Below are positions 27,109 through 36,417 of a DNA stretch of 64,000 bases, piece by piece; within the stretch, counting starts at the first letter, position 1; each line of letters opens with the position of its first letter. Origin of the DNA: Stenotrophomonas maltophilia (lineage in GTDB: Bacteria; Pseudomonadota; Gammaproteobacteria; Xanthomonadales; Xanthomonadaceae); the NCBI RefSeq assembly GCF_025642255.1, contig NZ_CP106759.1, positions 3,437,501 through 3,501,500 of the forward strand, given 5' to 3'. The notes under the pieces are model-generated. The model saw nothing but the letters and a program-made list of their open reading frames with translations, had not been told where the DNA came from and searched no databases. A program made the position numbers and the translations under genes.

Positions 27109-27936
27109 ATGAAGATCCGCTACGCCCTCGCACTCGCAGCGCTGCTGCCGATCCTGGCGGCCTGCAAGGCCGACGACGGCACCGCCAACACCTCCGCCGC
27201 CCCGGCCGAGCCGACCACCACCCCAGCCAGCACCGAGCCCGCTGCGGCACCGGCCGCTGACAGCGCAGGCGCGGCCCCGGCAGCCGAAGGCGAGAAGGCC
27301 GCCGAAGCCGCTCCGGCGGCCGCTCCGGCCCCGACCACCACCGCACTGACCGGTCCGGCGCCGGTGGCCGGTGAGGACTACCAGGAAATTCCGAACGGCC
27401 AGCCCTTCCAGCCGGTTGCCGGCAAGGTCGAAGTGGTCGAGATCTTCGGCTACGTCTGCCCGGCCTGCGCCGCCTTCCAGCCGCTGGTCGGCCCGTGGAA
27501 AGCCGGTCTGCCGGGCGACGTGAACTTCGTCTACGTGCCCGCCATGTTCGGCGGCACCTGGGACGACTACGCCCGTGCCTTCTATGCCGCGCAGACGCTG
27601 GGCGTGCAGGAGAAGACCCACGAGGCGCTGTACGCCGCCATCCACTCGCAGAAGACCCTGAAGGGCGAACGCGGCCGTGATTCGGTCGAGGACATCGCCA
27701 AGTTCTACGCCGGCTACGGCGTCGATCCGAAGCAGTTCGCCGCCACCATGGGCAGCTTCGCGGTGAATGCCAAGACCAACTCGGCCAAGCAGTTCGCGCA
27801 GCGCAGCCAGATCAGCGGCACCCCGTCGATCATCGTCAACGGCAAGTACCTGGTGAAGGGCAAGAGCTTCCCGGACATGCTGCGCATCGCCGACCACCTG
27901 ATCGCCCGCGAGCGCGGTGCGGCCCAGGCTCACTGA
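27109..27936 (+). CDS. DsbA-like lipoprotein with CPAC active site
   Basis: A 275-residue DsbA paralogue of the preceding gene. The first 19 residues form a lipoprotein signal ending in the lipobox LAAC (Cys19). Residues 20-85 are a low-complexity Ala/Pro/Thr/Glu linker that would reach from the membrane anchor. The thioredoxin-type domain has CPAC at 117-120 and cis-Pro ISGTPSIIVNG. The changed dipeptide should alter redox potential compared with CPHC. Anchoring and the linker suggest a dedicated membrane-bound thiol oxidase, possibly serving outer-membrane clients; this is inference. Confidence 0.88.
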   Translation: MKIRYALALAALLPILAACKADDGTANTSAAPAEPTTTPASTEPAAAPAADSAGAAPAAEGEKAAEAAPAAAPAPTTTALTGPAPVAGEDYQEIPNGQPFQPVAGKVEVVEIFGYVCPACAAFQPLVGPWKAGLPGDVNFVYVPAMFGGTWDDYARAFYAAQTLGVQEKTHEALYAAIHSQKTLKGERGRDSVEDIAKFYAGYGVDPKQFAATMGSFAVNAKTNSAKQFAQRSQISGTPSIIVNGKYLVKGKSFPDMLRIADHLIARERGAAQAH

Positions 27937-27959
27937 TCCAAGAGAAGCTGTCCCCGGCC

Positions 27960-28727
27960 GTGAATTCCCCCTCTACACGGACCCTGCGTCTGCTGACGGC
28001 CAACATCCAGGCCGGCTCCAGTACCCGCCGCTACAGCGACTATGTGACCCGCAGCTGGTCACATGCGCTGCCGGCGGGTCGCAAGCGCAGCAGTCTTGAT
28101 GCGATTGCCACACTGGCGCGTGGGCACGACATCGTTGGCCTGCAGGAAGCCGATCCAGGCAGCCTGCGTTCGGGCTTCACCAACCAGACCCACTACCTGG
28201 CCCAGCGTGCCGGCTTCAACTACTGGAGCCACCAGCCGAACCGGCGCATGGGCGGGGTGGCATCCAGTGCCAACGGCCTGCTGAGCAAACTGGAGCCGGT
28301 GGAGGTGCAGGACCACGCCCTGCCCGGCCGCATCGGCGGGCGTGGCGTGCTGCTGGCCAGGTTCGGTGATGGCAGGGACGGCCTGGCCGTGGCCGTGGCC
28401 CACCTCTCGCTGGGTGCCGGCTCGCGGATGGCACAGCTCGGTTTCATCGCCGAGCTGCTGTCCGACCACCCCAATGCCGTGCTGATGGGTGACTTCAACT
28501 GCCTGGCCGAACGGCCGGAAATGCAGGTGCTGTACCAGAAGACCCGGCTGCAGCCTCCAGGCTGCATCGTGCCGACATTCCCCAGCTGGCGCCCGGACCG
28601 CGCCATCGACCACATCCTGGTCAGCAGCAGCCTGCAGACCCGCGCGGTCGAAGCCGTACCGGCGGCCTTCTCGGACCATCTGGCGCTGGCCATGGCCATC
28701 GACGTACCGGCCAGCGCCCTGCGCTGA
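27960..28727 (+). CDS. endonuclease/exonuclease/phosphatase-family protein
   Basis: A 255-residue EEP-superfamily protein: LLTANIQ near the N-terminus, VGLQEAD with the metal-binding Glu, HLSLGAGSR, MGDFNCLAE with the catalytic Asp-x-Asn, IDHILVS and SDHLALA at the C-terminus with the last His. Relatives cleave nucleic acids or phosphoesters; the substrate here is unknown. There is no signal peptide. The start is a GTG at 27960, 23 bases after the DsbA lipoprotein stop, so cotranscription is likely. A SMAG pair follows. Confidence 0.82.
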   Translation: MNSPSTRTLRLLTANIQAGSSTRRYSDYVTRSWSHALPAGRKRSSLDAIATLARGHDIVGLQEADPGSLRSGFTNQTHYLAQRAGFNYWSHQPNRRMGGVASSANGLLSKLEPVEVQDHALPGRIGGRGVLLARFGDGRDGLAVAVAHLSLGAGSRMAQLGFIAELLSDHPNAVLMGDFNCLAERPEMQVLYQKTRLQPPGCIVPTFPSWRPDRAIDHILVSSSLQTRAVEAVPAAFSDHLALAMAIDVPASALR

Positions 28728-28730
28728 TCG

Positions 28731-28790
28731 GTAGCGCCGGGCCATGCCCGGCGAACGGAACCCAATCCGCCGGGCATGGCCCGGCGCTAC
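28731..28790. repeat. SMAG palindromic repeat pair overlapping the end of rhtA
   Basis: GTAGCGCCGGGCCATGCCCGGCG, a spacer and CCGCCGGGCATGGCCCGGCGCTAC form a full SMAG dimer. It lies between the convergent EEP gene and rhtA. The right-hand GTAG provides the TAG stop codon of rhtA (28787-28789 on the minus strand). Confidence 0.92.
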
Positions 28791-29662
28791 CCCGCCTGCA
28801 ATGCCGGCGCCTTCGACCGCCGCGCCGTCATCGTGCTCCCCACCGAAGCCACCACGGTGCAGCCGATCGCCAGCCACTGCAGTCCATGCAGGTGTTCGTG
28901 CAGCAGCAGCATCGCCCACAGTGCGGCCACCGCCGGCTCCATGCTGATCAGGATGCCGAAGGTTTCCTTCGGCAGGCGCTTGAGCGCCACCATCTCCAGC
29001 GACATCGGAATCGCACTGGACACCAGTGCCACCAGCAGGCCCGCCAGCAGGATCTTCGGATCGAGCAGGGCCGCGCCGGCATGGATCACCCCGACCGGCA
29101 CCACCACCAGCGACGCCGCCAGCAGGCCCAGCGACACCGAATGGCCGGCATGCAGGTGGCCGGCGCGCTTGCCGAACACGATGTACAGGCCCCAGCACGC
29201 CGCCGCACCCAGTGCATACAGCACGCCCACCGGGTCCAGTGCCGCCGCACCGCCCAGCGGCAACAGCAGGAGCAGGCCGACCACTGCGCATCCCACCCAC
29301 AGGAAATCGATCGGGCGCCGTGACGACAGCATCGCCACGGTCAACGGCCCGGTGAACTCGATGGCCACCGCGATGCCGAACGGGATCGTGCGGATGGCCA
29401 TGTAGAACAGCAGGTTCATCAGGCCCAGCGTGAGCCCGTAGCGCAGGATGGTGATCGCATCCGCGCGGCGGGTCTTCCAGCGCCAGGGTCGCCAGAACAG
29501 CAGCAGCAACAGTGCGGAGAAGCCCACGCGCAGCGCGCTGGTGCCCTGCGCGCCGATCAGCGGGAACAGGTGCTTTGCATAGGACGTGCCAACGGACAGC
29601 GCCGTTACCGAGCCGAGCACCGCCAGCGCCGGCAACATCGGCGCGAATCGTGAAGTCTGCAT
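28787..29662 (-). CDS. rhtA: threonine/homoserine exporter RhtA (EamA/DMT family)
   Basis: A 291-residue inner-membrane protein with ten hydrophobic segments in two EamA repeats. The pattern VGTSYAKHLFPLIGAQGTSALRVGFSALLLL and AIPMSLEMVALKRLPKETFGILISMEPA is that of E. coli RhtA, which exports threonine and homoserine. Substrate range here is inferred. It ends inside a SMAG repeat and is divergent from an Lrp/AsnC-type gene starting at 29735, which suggests amino-acid-dependent control of the exporter. Confidence 0.88.
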   Translation of the reverse strand: MQTSRFAPMLPALAVLGSVTALSVGTSYAKHLFPLIGAQGTSALRVGFSALLLLLFWRPWRWKTRRADAITILRYGLTLGLMNLLFYMAIRTIPFGIAVAIEFTGPLTVAMLSSRRPIDFLWVGCAVVGLLLLLPLGGAAALDPVGVLYALGAAACWGLYIVFGKRAGHLHAGHSVSLGLLAASLVVVPVGVIHAGAALLDPKILLAGLLVALVSSAIPMSLEMVALKRLPKETFGILISMEPAVAALWAMLLLHEHLHGLQWLAIGCTVVASVGSTMTARRSKAPALQAG

Positions 29663-29734
29663 GCGTCCAGTCTATTGCGTCGACGGCGAGCACTTGGCTC
29701 AATTACCGGCCCGTCCATGCAACTTCTGCTCACC

Positions 29735-30208
29735 ATGGCCACTGCCCCCGTGCTGGACAGCTTCGACCGCGCCATCCTCACCCTGCTGCAGCGGGATAAC
29801 ACGCTGCCACAGCGGGAGATCGCCGAAGCCGTGCACCTGTCCACGCCGGCCGTGCAGCGGCGGGTCAGGCGTCTGCAGGACAGCGGTGTGATCGCGGCCA
29901 ATGTGGCCGTGGTGGCGGCGGCGCGGATCGGCCGACCGCTGACCCTCATCGTCGAGGTGCGCATGGTCAGCGAGCAGCGTGATCGCGTGGCGCCGTTCAA
30001 GCAGCGCGTGCAGGACGACCCGGCGGTGCAGCAGTGCTATGCCATCACCGGTGACGGCGATTTCCTGCTGGTGCTTTCGGCCACCTCGATGGAGGAATAC
30101 GACGCCATCAGCGAGCGGCTGTTCGGTGGCGACGACAACATCGAACGATTCCGCACCGCGGTGGCACTGTCCACGCTGAAGCGCAGTTTCGAAGTCCCCC
30201 TGGAATGA
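29735..30208 (+). CDS. Lrp/AsnC-family transcriptional regulator
   Basis: A 157-residue regulator with an N-terminal helix-turn-helix (LDSFDRAILTLLQ, LPQREIAEAVHLSTPAVQRRVRRLQ) and a C-terminal RAM amino-acid-binding domain (QQCYAITGDGDFLLVLSATSMEEYD). Length fits the family when translation starts at ATG 29735; the ATG at 29717 adds six residues and cannot be excluded. It diverges from rhtA with ~70 bases between starts and is the likely regulator of that exporter. Confidence 0.88.
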   Translation: MATAPVLDSFDRAILTLLQRDNTLPQREIAEAVHLSTPAVQRRVRRLQDSGVIAANVAVVAAARIGRPLTLIVEVRMVSEQRDRVAPFKQRVQDDPAVQQCYAITGDGDFLLVLSATSMEEYDAISERLFGGDDNIERFRTAVALSTLKRSFEVPLE

Positions 30209-30245
30209 ACCGGCCTCGACACCCACCGCGCCATACTGGCGCGGC

Positions 30246-30815
30246 ATGAATCCTTCGCCCCGCACACCCTCCACGTCTTCCGCCCGCCTGCTGCGCCGTT
30301 GGCTGCTGCGTGCGTTCCTGCTGGTCGTCACCGTCGTTGCCGCCCTGTCCGTCTGGAACAGCCGCTGGGCCGAAGCGCCGAAGATGCTGTGGTCATTGGC
30401 CCGGATGCCACCGGCCACCGAGCTGCCGGTACCGGTGGACGGCGTGCGGCCGGGCCAGATCGCCGATACCTTCGGCGCGCCGCGCGGGCGCGACCGCAGC
30501 CATGCCGGCATCGACATCTTCGCCGCGCGGGGTACCCCGGTCCGCAGCGCGACCCCGGGCGTGGTTGCCGAGGTGCGGGAAGGCGGCCTGGGCGGCCGTC
30601 AGGTCTGGGTGATCGGCCCCGGCCGCGAGCGCTACTACTACGCCCATCTGGAGAGCTGGGCCGCAGGCCTCGCGCGCGGCCAGGTCGTAGGCGCGGGCGA
30701 TCTGCTCGGCCACGTCGGCGACAGCGGCAACGCCAAGGGCACCCCGCCGCACCTGCACTGGGGCATCTACGGCGCAGACGGCGCACGGGATCCTCTGCCA
30801 CTGCTGCGCCGCTAA
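30246..30815 (+). CDS. membrane-anchored M23-family peptidase
   Basis: A 189-residue protein with one N-terminal hydrophobic anchor (about residues 23-42) and an LytM/M23 zinc-endopeptidase domain: HAGIDIFAARGTPV with the first His-x-x-x-Asp ligands and PHLHWGIYGADG with the last His-x-His. The family cuts peptide cross-bridges in peptidoglycan or acts as divisome regulator. Both metal motifs look intact, so it should be active in the periplasm. No partner gene such as envC is adjacent. Confidence 0.87.
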   Translation: MNPSPRTPSTSSARLLRRWLLRAFLLVVTVVAALSVWNSRWAEAPKMLWSLARMPPATELPVPVDGVRPGQIADTFGAPRGRDRSHAGIDIFAARGTPVRSATPGVVAEVREGGLGGRQVWVIGPGRERYYYAHLESWAAGLARGQVVGAGDLLGHVGDSGNAKGTPPHLHWGIYGADGARDPLPLLRR

Positions 30816-30884
30816 GCCGCCGGACGGCGATCTCCCGCAGCAGCCTGACGATCCAGCGCTGCGCGCCCCTGTTCATGATTTGTA

Positions 30885-30903
30885 AATAGGAATAGTTCGT
30901 ATT
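30885..30903. promoter_or_regulatory. Fur-box-like palindrome upstream of the siderophore receptor gene
   Basis: AATAGGAATAGTTCGTATT is an inverted repeat (AATA-x-GAA, three-base centre, TTC-x-TATT) with the 7-1-7 flavour of Fur sites, in an unusually A/T-rich stretch (30878-30915). It lies 111 bases before the chosen ATG, so Fur-Fe2+ would plausibly repress the gene. Confidence 0.65.
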
Positions 30904-31014
30904 AACATTCCTTTCGATTGCAGCGTCGCCAGGAAGGCGCGCCCGCCTTTCCCCTACCCTTAGCGCCTCGCCTCCTGGATGTCGGCCGAACGCGCATGCT
31001 CGCCCAGGAATCCC

Positions 31015-33174
31015 ATGAACCGTCCTGCATTCCGTATCCCGCAGCCTCAGCGGCTGTCCGTTGCCGTGCTCGCCGCACTCTGCGCCATCGCCCCGACCGC
31101 CTTCGCAGAAACTGCCACCGATGCGACCACCCTCGACAAGGTGGTGGTCAAGGGCGAGCGCGCGGAGGGCTACTCGGTGCGCCGCACCTCGGCCGGTACC
31201 CGCTTCGACCTGACGCCGCGCGAGATTCCGCAGTCGGTCAGCATCATCAGCCATCAGCGCATCGAAGATCAGAACCTGGACGACATCATCGACGTGCTGG
31301 CCAACACTACCGGTGTGACCAGCACGCAATCGGACAGCGAGCGCACCGAGTTCTATGCGCGCGGCTTCTACATCGACAGTTACCAGTTCGATGGCCTGCC
31401 CACGCAGATGGTGCAGAACTGGAGCTACGGCGATTCCGGCCTGGACCTCGCCCTGTATGACCGCGTGGAGGTGGTGCGCGGCGCCACCGGCCTGCTCAGT
31501 GGCGCAGGCAACCCGTCCGCCTCGGTGAACCTGATCCGCAAGCATGCCGACAGCGCCGAGCTGGCCGGCAGCGTATCGGTGAACGTCGGCAGCTGGGGCC
31601 GTACCCGTACCACCGTGGACGTGGGCAGCGCGCTGAACACCAGCGGCACCGTGCGTGGCCGGGTGATCGGCAGCTACCTCGACACCGACGCGCAGATGGA
31701 CCGCTATAACCAGCACAAGACGCTGGGCTACGCGGTGATCGACGCCGACCTGACTCCGGACACGCAGTTGAGCGTGGGCTATGACTACCAGCAGAAGCGC
31801 GCCAATGGTGCGACCTGGGGCGGCTTCCCGATGCTGTTCTCCGACGGCTCGGCCACCGGCTACGACGAATCGTTCAACGCCAGTCCGAACTGGACCTACT
31901 GGGACACCACCAGCAAGCGTGCGTTCGCCACCCTGCAGCACGCCTTCAGCAATGGCTGGAAGTTCAAGGTCGGTGCGACCCACGATGAGACCAAGGCCGA
32001 CGACAAGCTGTTCTACCCGGCCTACAACGACTGGACCAGTGGTGCCTCGTTCTTCGACAGGACCACCGGCACCGGCATTTCGCCGTCGGCCGGCTTCTAC
32101 AACACCGAGCGCAAGGTCAACGCGGTCGATGGCTATATCGACGGCCCGTTCCGGCTGTTCGGCCGCGAGCACCAGTTCATGGCCGGCCTGAGCTACAACA
32201 AGCGCGAGTACGCCAACTACGGCGACTACCAGATTGGCGGCCCCGGCCAGAGCTGGGACCCGTTCACCAGCTACCTTGGCTGGACCGGCGACATCTCCGA
32301 GCCGAACTGGAACCCGCTGGCGCTGGCCAGCGAAGGCACGATCACCCAGAAGGCCGGCTACATGGCCACGCGCCTGTCGCTGGCCGACCCGCTGAAGCTC
32401 ATCGTCGGCGCACGCTACACCGACTGGAAGAGTGAAGGCGAAGGTGCGGACCGCTCGCACAAGGTCACCACGCCCTATGCCGGCCTGGTATTGGACATCA
32501 ACGATACCTTCTCCACCTACGCCGCCTATACCGAGATCTTCCAGCCGCAGACACTGAAGGACCGCAACGGCAGCTACCTCGATCCGGTCGATGGCAAGAG
32601 CTACGAAGTGGGCGTCAAGGGCGCCTGGTTCGACAACCGCCTCAATGCTTCGCTGGCAGTGTTCCGCATCGAGCAGGACAACGTCGGCCAGGCCACCGGT
32701 GAGCCGGTGCAGGGCAGCCAGAACGAATTCGCCTACCGCGCCGCGCGCGGCACGGTCAGCCGCGGCTTCGAATTCGAACTGAACGGCGAGCTGGCCCCGG
32801 GCTGGAACGCGACCTTCGGTGCCTCGCGTTACGTGGCCAAGGATGCCAACGATGCCGACATCAACACCAACCTGCCGCAGACCGCGCTGAAGCTGTTCAC
32901 CAGCTACACGCCGCAGTCGCTGCAGGCACTGACGGTCGGCGGTGGGGCAAACTGGCAGAACCGCATCTACTATGCGGTGCCGGCCTACGGCCGCATCGAG
33001 CAGAACGGCTATGCCCTGGTCAGCGCCTTCGTGCGCTACCGCATCTCGCCGGAGTTCAGCGTGCAGGCCAACCTCAACAACCTGCTGGACAAGCAGTACC
33101 TCTCGCAGATCAACGGCTACGGTGCGTACGGCGATGGCCGCAACGGCTCGCTGACGTTCACCTGGTCGTTCTGA
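31015..33174 (+). CDS. TonB-dependent siderophore receptor
   Basis: A 719-residue outer-membrane receptor with a signal peptide (residues 1-29, TAFA). A plug domain starts at TLDKVVVKGER, the TonB box region, and carries EIPQSVSIISHQRIEDQNLDDIIDVL, the pattern of the siderophore-receptor subgroup (FhuE/FpvA-like). About 22 beta-strands follow, ending in LTFTWSF, with the C-terminal aromatic Phe needed for outer-membrane insertion. The N-terminal signalling domain of the FpvA type is absent. The ligand is unknown. An AGGA site precedes the ATG; the longer frame to 30979 is not supported. A Fur-like box lies upstream. Confidence 0.92.
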   Translation: MNRPAFRIPQPQRLSVAVLAALCAIAPTAFAETATDATTLDKVVVKGERAEGYSVRRTSAGTRFDLTPREIPQSVSIISHQRIEDQNLDDIIDVLANTTGVTSTQSDSERTEFYARGFYIDSYQFDGLPTQMVQNWSYGDSGLDLALYDRVEVVRGATGLLSGAGNPSASVNLIRKHADSAELAGSVSVNVGSWGRTRTTVDVGSALNTSGTVRGRVIGSYLDTDAQMDRYNQHKTLGYAVIDADLTPDTQLSVGYDYQQKRANGATWGGFPMLFSDGSATGYDESFNASPNWTYWDTTSKRAFATLQHAFSNGWKFKVGATHDETKADDKLFYPAYNDWTSGASFFDRTTGTGISPSAGFYNTERKVNAVDGYIDGPFRLFGREHQFMAGLSYNKREYANYGDYQIGGPGQSWDPFTSYLGWTGDISEPNWNPLALASEGTITQKAGYMATRLSLADPLKLIVGARYTDWKSEGEGADRSHKVTTPYAGLVLDINDTFSTYAAYTEIFQPQTLKDRNGSYLDPVDGKSYEVGVKGAWFDNRLNASLAVFRIEQDNVGQATGEPVQGSQNEFAYRAARGTVSRGFEFELNGELAPGWNATFGASRYVAKDANDADINTNLPQTALKLFTSYTPQSLQALTVGGGANWQNRIYYAVPAYGRIEQNGYALVSAFVRYRISPEFSVQANLNNLLDKQYLSQINGYGAYGDGRNGSLTFTWSF

Positions 33175-33190
33175 TCAACTGCAGGGAATC

Positions 33191-33214
33191 AGCCGGGCAT
33201 GGGCTCGGCTCTAC
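33191..33214. repeat. SMAG-like palindromic unit
   Basis: AGCCGGGCATGGGCTCGGCTCTAC is a diverged SMAG unit (GAGC in place of GCGC in the stem) with the terminal CTAC kept. It lies between the two convergent receptor genes, next to a perfect hairpin. Confidence 0.7.
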
Positions 33215-33221
33215 ACCCGCA

Positions 33222-33250
33222 GGGCAGCGCCGGAGTGTCCGGCGCTGCCC
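33222..33250. terminator. hairpin between convergent receptor genes
   Basis: A perfect 13-base stem (GGGCAGCGCCGGA with its exact inverse) around a three-base loop sits between the stops of the two TonB-dependent receptor genes, 10 bases before the minus-strand stop. There is no T tract; it may still halt or protect both transcripts, and it may be a second repeat unit. Confidence 0.6.
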
Positions 33251-33259
33251 CTCATCACA

Positions 33260-36121
33260 TCAGAACCGCAGGTCCGCGCGCATGTACCAGTAGCGGCCAC
33301 GCGGAATGTCATAGGTCGACGCGTCATAGCCGTTCAGCGAGCACGACAGGCAGATCGGGGGATCCTTGTCGAACACGTTGTTCAGGCCAGCGGTCAGCTG
33401 CAGTCCCTTCATCCAGTCGATCCTGTAACCCACCTGCAGATCATGGAAGGTGGTCGCCGAGAGCGTGTTGGTGCCCGCCACCTGGTTGCTGCACACCGGG
33501 AACGCCACGGCGTCGCCACAGTCTTCGGTCAACTCGGAGATGTGCCGCACCGTCCAGTTCGCGCTCCAGTTGTCCAGTGTCCAGCCGATGCTGGCGTTGC
33601 TGGTCCATTCCGGAATCGAGCTGTCGGCCACTTCCACGCCCGGCTTCTGTGGCTGCCGCTGGCCGGCCGCACCGGTGGCCTCGTAACGACCGACGAAGGT
33701 GTTCTTCCAGCCCAGCTTGAACTGGCCGATCGAGGTCTGCGGCAGGGTCCAGAACAGGTCCACGTCCCAGCCATCGGTCTTGATCGAACCCAGGTTGGTC
33801 AGTCGGTTGTTGAAGCTGCTGACCGCGCCGGTGCTGGCACGGGTGATGCCATCGCAGTACACCGGATCCAGCGTATCCACGCACAGGTCCAGCTGGGTCT
33901 GCGCGTTGATCGCCTGGATCGCGCCATCGATGTTGTGGCGGTAGAACGTCACTTCCACGTCGAAGCGCTCCGACCAGGAGGTGTTGTTGCCGAACCACGG
34001 GCTCCAGACGAATCCGGCACTGAAGCTGCGTGAACGCTCCGGTTCCAGCTCGCGGTTGCCGCCGGTGGTCACCGAGATCTGCGAGTTGGCCTGCTGGAAG
34101 CCGGCCGGCACGCCCAGCGCGGCACAGTTGGCGGCGCTGCCACGCGGCGGCGTGCCGCCCAGGCCGATCGAGCACGGATCGAACAGCTGCAGGTCCGCGC
34201 GCGCGGCCGAGCCGTACAGTTCGCCGATCGACGGCGCGCGGAAGCCTTCGGCATAGGTGGTGCGCAGCACGAAGTCATCGGTCACCTGCCAGCGCAGGCC
34301 GTACTTGGGCGTGAACTCACCACCGAAGGTGGAGTAATCCGAGTAGCGGCCTGCCAGACTCAGGTCGAGCTTCTTGCCCAGTGCCGAATCGGCGAAGATC
34401 GGCACGCTCAGTTCCAGGTAGGCTTCATTGACGTCGTACGAGCCGGAGGTCGGCTGCGACGGCACGCCGTTGTAGTGACCGATCACCGTCAACGGGTCGG
34501 GCTGGTACCAGCCTTCGTACTTGCGGTACTCGTAACCGGTGGCGAAGGACAGCGGGCCGGCCGGCAGGTTGAACAGATCGCTGGACAGATTGGCGGTGAA
34601 CAGACTCAGCTCGTTCTGGCTGCGGTCGCGTACCACCGGCTGGATCCAGCGCAGCATGTCCGGGGTGATGGAACCGGCACCGCCGAAGATGTTCAGCGGC
34701 ACGCAGCCCGGCGTCGCCGCACATGCGGCAGGATCGCCCAGCGCCAGGTTGACGTTGTAGATGTTGTAGCTGCCGTAGTTGGTCTGTTCGGCCTTGTTCT
34801 TGCTGTACATGCCGTTGACGTCCCAGAACCAGCTGCGGTCGGCCGCCTGGAAGTTGCCGACCAGGCCGGTGGCGAAGTACGTGGTGTTGACCTCCTGCTC
34901 GAACACGCGCGCGCCACCTTCCACCGGGCGGCGGCCGACCAGGCTCATGTTGCCGGACGACACCAGGTCGAAGCCGAACGGGTTGTAGGGATTGAGCGCC
35001 GAGATGGTGATGTTGTCGGCCAGCGGATTGCCGGTGGCGCCATCGGGGCCGAAGAACAGCGGCTCGGGGCCAGCCTGGTTGGTCGACTCGCGACGGTTGC
35101 CCAGTGCCTTGACGTACCACTGCACGTTGTCGGTGATGTCAAAGCGGAACTGACCGAAGAGGCCCTTCCGCTCCGACGGCGTCAGCACCATGTTGTACTC
35201 GGCGAAGTTGAAACGGTCAGCGCTGGTGAAGCAGTGGTAGTCGTCAGTGCGGTTGCAGCCGGCACTGCCGTCATAGCGTGGATTGCTCACGCCGGTGTTG
35301 GGCACGATGTTCTGCTGCGCGCCCGTGTTGGGGTCGACAAAGGCGAAGCGGCCCTGCGGAATGGCACCGCTGCCGAAGGCCAGGCCGGTACCGGGAATCG
35401 GGAAGCGCGACTGTTCACGGTCCTTCGCATACACCGGATCCTGCTTGGTCCAGCTGGCGCCGAGGAACAGACTGAAGCGATCACCGCTCTTGCCCCAGGC
35501 CAGGTCCACGCCCTTCTGCGTGCCGTCGCCCTTGCTGTATTCGCCGTAGTTCAGGGTCACCTGGCCGCCATCGAAATCACGGCGGGTGATGATGTTGACC
35601 ACGCCGGCGATGGCATCGGAGCCGTACAGCGACGACGCGCCGTCTTCCAGCACTTCGATGCGCTCGACGATGGCCAGCGGAATGGTATTGAGATCGGTCG
35701 CGGCGCCGACACCCGACGCCGATGACTCATTGACCCAGCGGATGCCATCGACCAGCACCAGCACGCGCTTGGCCCCCAGGTGGCGCAGATCGACCTGCGC
35801 CGAACCCGCACCGACGCCGCTGCCATCCGGGGGGAAGCCGAAGTTGCCGGACGAATTGAACTTGGCATTGAGCGCCGAACCGGAGCCGGTGAGCTGCTGC
35901 AGCACTTCGCCGATCGAACTCAGGCCGGTGCGCTCGATGTCGCCGCGCGTCAGGGTCTGGATCGGAACCTGGCCCTCCACTTCAGCGCGCTTGATGCGGG
36001 TACCGGTGACCTCGACCGCGTCCAGGTTGGTGGTGGACTGTGCGGCGGCGCCCAGCGGTGCCAGGGCAGTCACGCACAGGGCGACGGCAACCGCCAGGGG
36101 GCGGTGGTGCAGGTGATTCAT
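33260..36121 (-). CDS. TonB-dependent receptor (large, xanthomonad type)
   Basis: A 953-residue outer-membrane receptor with a signal peptide (residues 1-28, GAAA). The TonB box region is [12 protein letters not shown], the plug has the [47 protein letters not shown] and [18 protein letters not shown] segments typical of the TBDR class expanded in Xanthomonas and Stenotrophomonas, and the C-terminus ends WYMRADLRF with an aromatic residue. Several Cys pairs lie in extracellular loops (CAATPGC, CLSC). Ligand unknown; this class imports carbohydrates or peptides as well as iron complexes. GGAGAGAG precedes the ATG at 36121. An exbD gene lies 296 bases upstream on the same strand. Confidence 0.9.
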   Translation of the reverse strand: MNHLHHRPLAVAVALCVTALAPLGAAAQSTTNLDAVEVTGTRIKRAEVEGQVPIQTLTRGDIERTGLSSIGEVLQQLTGSGSALNAKFNSSGNFGFPPDGSGVGAGSAQVDLRHLGAKRVLVLVDGIRWVNESSASGVGAATDLNTIPLAIVERIEVLEDGASSLYGSDAIAGVVNIITRRDFDGGQVTLNYGEYSKGDGTQKGVDLAWGKSGDRFSLFLGASWTKQDPVYAKDREQSRFPIPGTGLAFGSGAIPQGRFAFVDPNTGAQQNIVPNTGVSNPRYDGSAGCNRTDDYHCFTSADRFNFAEYNMVLTPSERKGLFGQFRFDITDNVQWYVKALGNRRESTNQAGPEPLFFGPDGATGNPLADNITISALNPYNPFGFDLVSSGNMSLVGRRPVEGGARVFEQEVNTTYFATGLVGNFQAADRSWFWDVNGMYSKNKAEQTNYGSYNIYNVNLALGDPAACAATPGCVPLNIFGGAGSITPDMLRWIQPVVRDRSQNELSLFTANLSSDLFNLPAGPLSFATGYEYRKYEGWYQPDPLTVIGHYNGVPSQPTSGSYDVNEAYLELSVPIFADSALGKKLDLSLAGRYSDYSTFGGEFTPKYGLRWQVTDDFVLRTTYAEGFRAPSIGELYGSAARADLQLFDPCSIGLGGTPPRGSAANCAALGVPAGFQQANSQISVTTGGNRELEPERSRSFSAGFVWSPWFGNNTSWSERFDVEVTFYRHNIDGAIQAINAQTQLDLCVDTLDPVYCDGITRASTGAVSSFNNRLTNLGSIKTDGWDVDLFWTLPQTSIGQFKLGWKNTFVGRYEATGAAGQRQPQKPGVEVADSSIPEWTSNASIGWTLDNWSANWTVRHISELTEDCGDAVAFPVCSNQVAGTNTLSATTFHDLQVGYRIDWMKGLQLTAGLNNVFDKDPPICLSCSLNGYDASTYDIPRGRYWYMRADLRF

Positions 36122-36417
36122 TCGCTCTCTCTCCAAAGGAATGTCGGGACATTGGCTGCCGTACGCCCCTCCTGCATGGCGGCAGCGTCTCCTTTGTAAA
36201 CAAGTAGTCAAAATCACGGCGTGATGACCGACACCCTTTCACGCGGGCTTGACGCGATTGACGGGCAATCGCATCAGATAGCGACAGATTCTGTGCCGTG
36301 TCCCAGCCTTGGCGCGCTGACCACGCGCCTGTTGCGACAGCAGGTGCCGGCATCCGCGGAATGCTCCAAAGCACTCTTGGTGGAGGGGCTGTGCATCGAC
36401 AGCCCCTCGTCCGCTGC
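36122..36417 (-). promoter_or_regulatory. gap between exbD and the large TonB-dependent receptor gene
   Basis: A 296-base stretch with no supported gene. It should contain the promoter of the receptor gene if that is not read through from exbD; an A/T-rich patch TTTGTAAACAAGTAGTCAAAA lies near 36193-36213. The open plus-strand frame starting at 36221 is a non-coding extension of the lytic transglycosylase frame. Confidence 0.5.

Noticed and set aside
24690..27110. An 806-residue minus-strand open frame
   Set aside because: Only the last ~202 codons are EngB; the rest is antisense to cytochrome c4 and dsbA, a usual effect of high GC, and has no family similarity.
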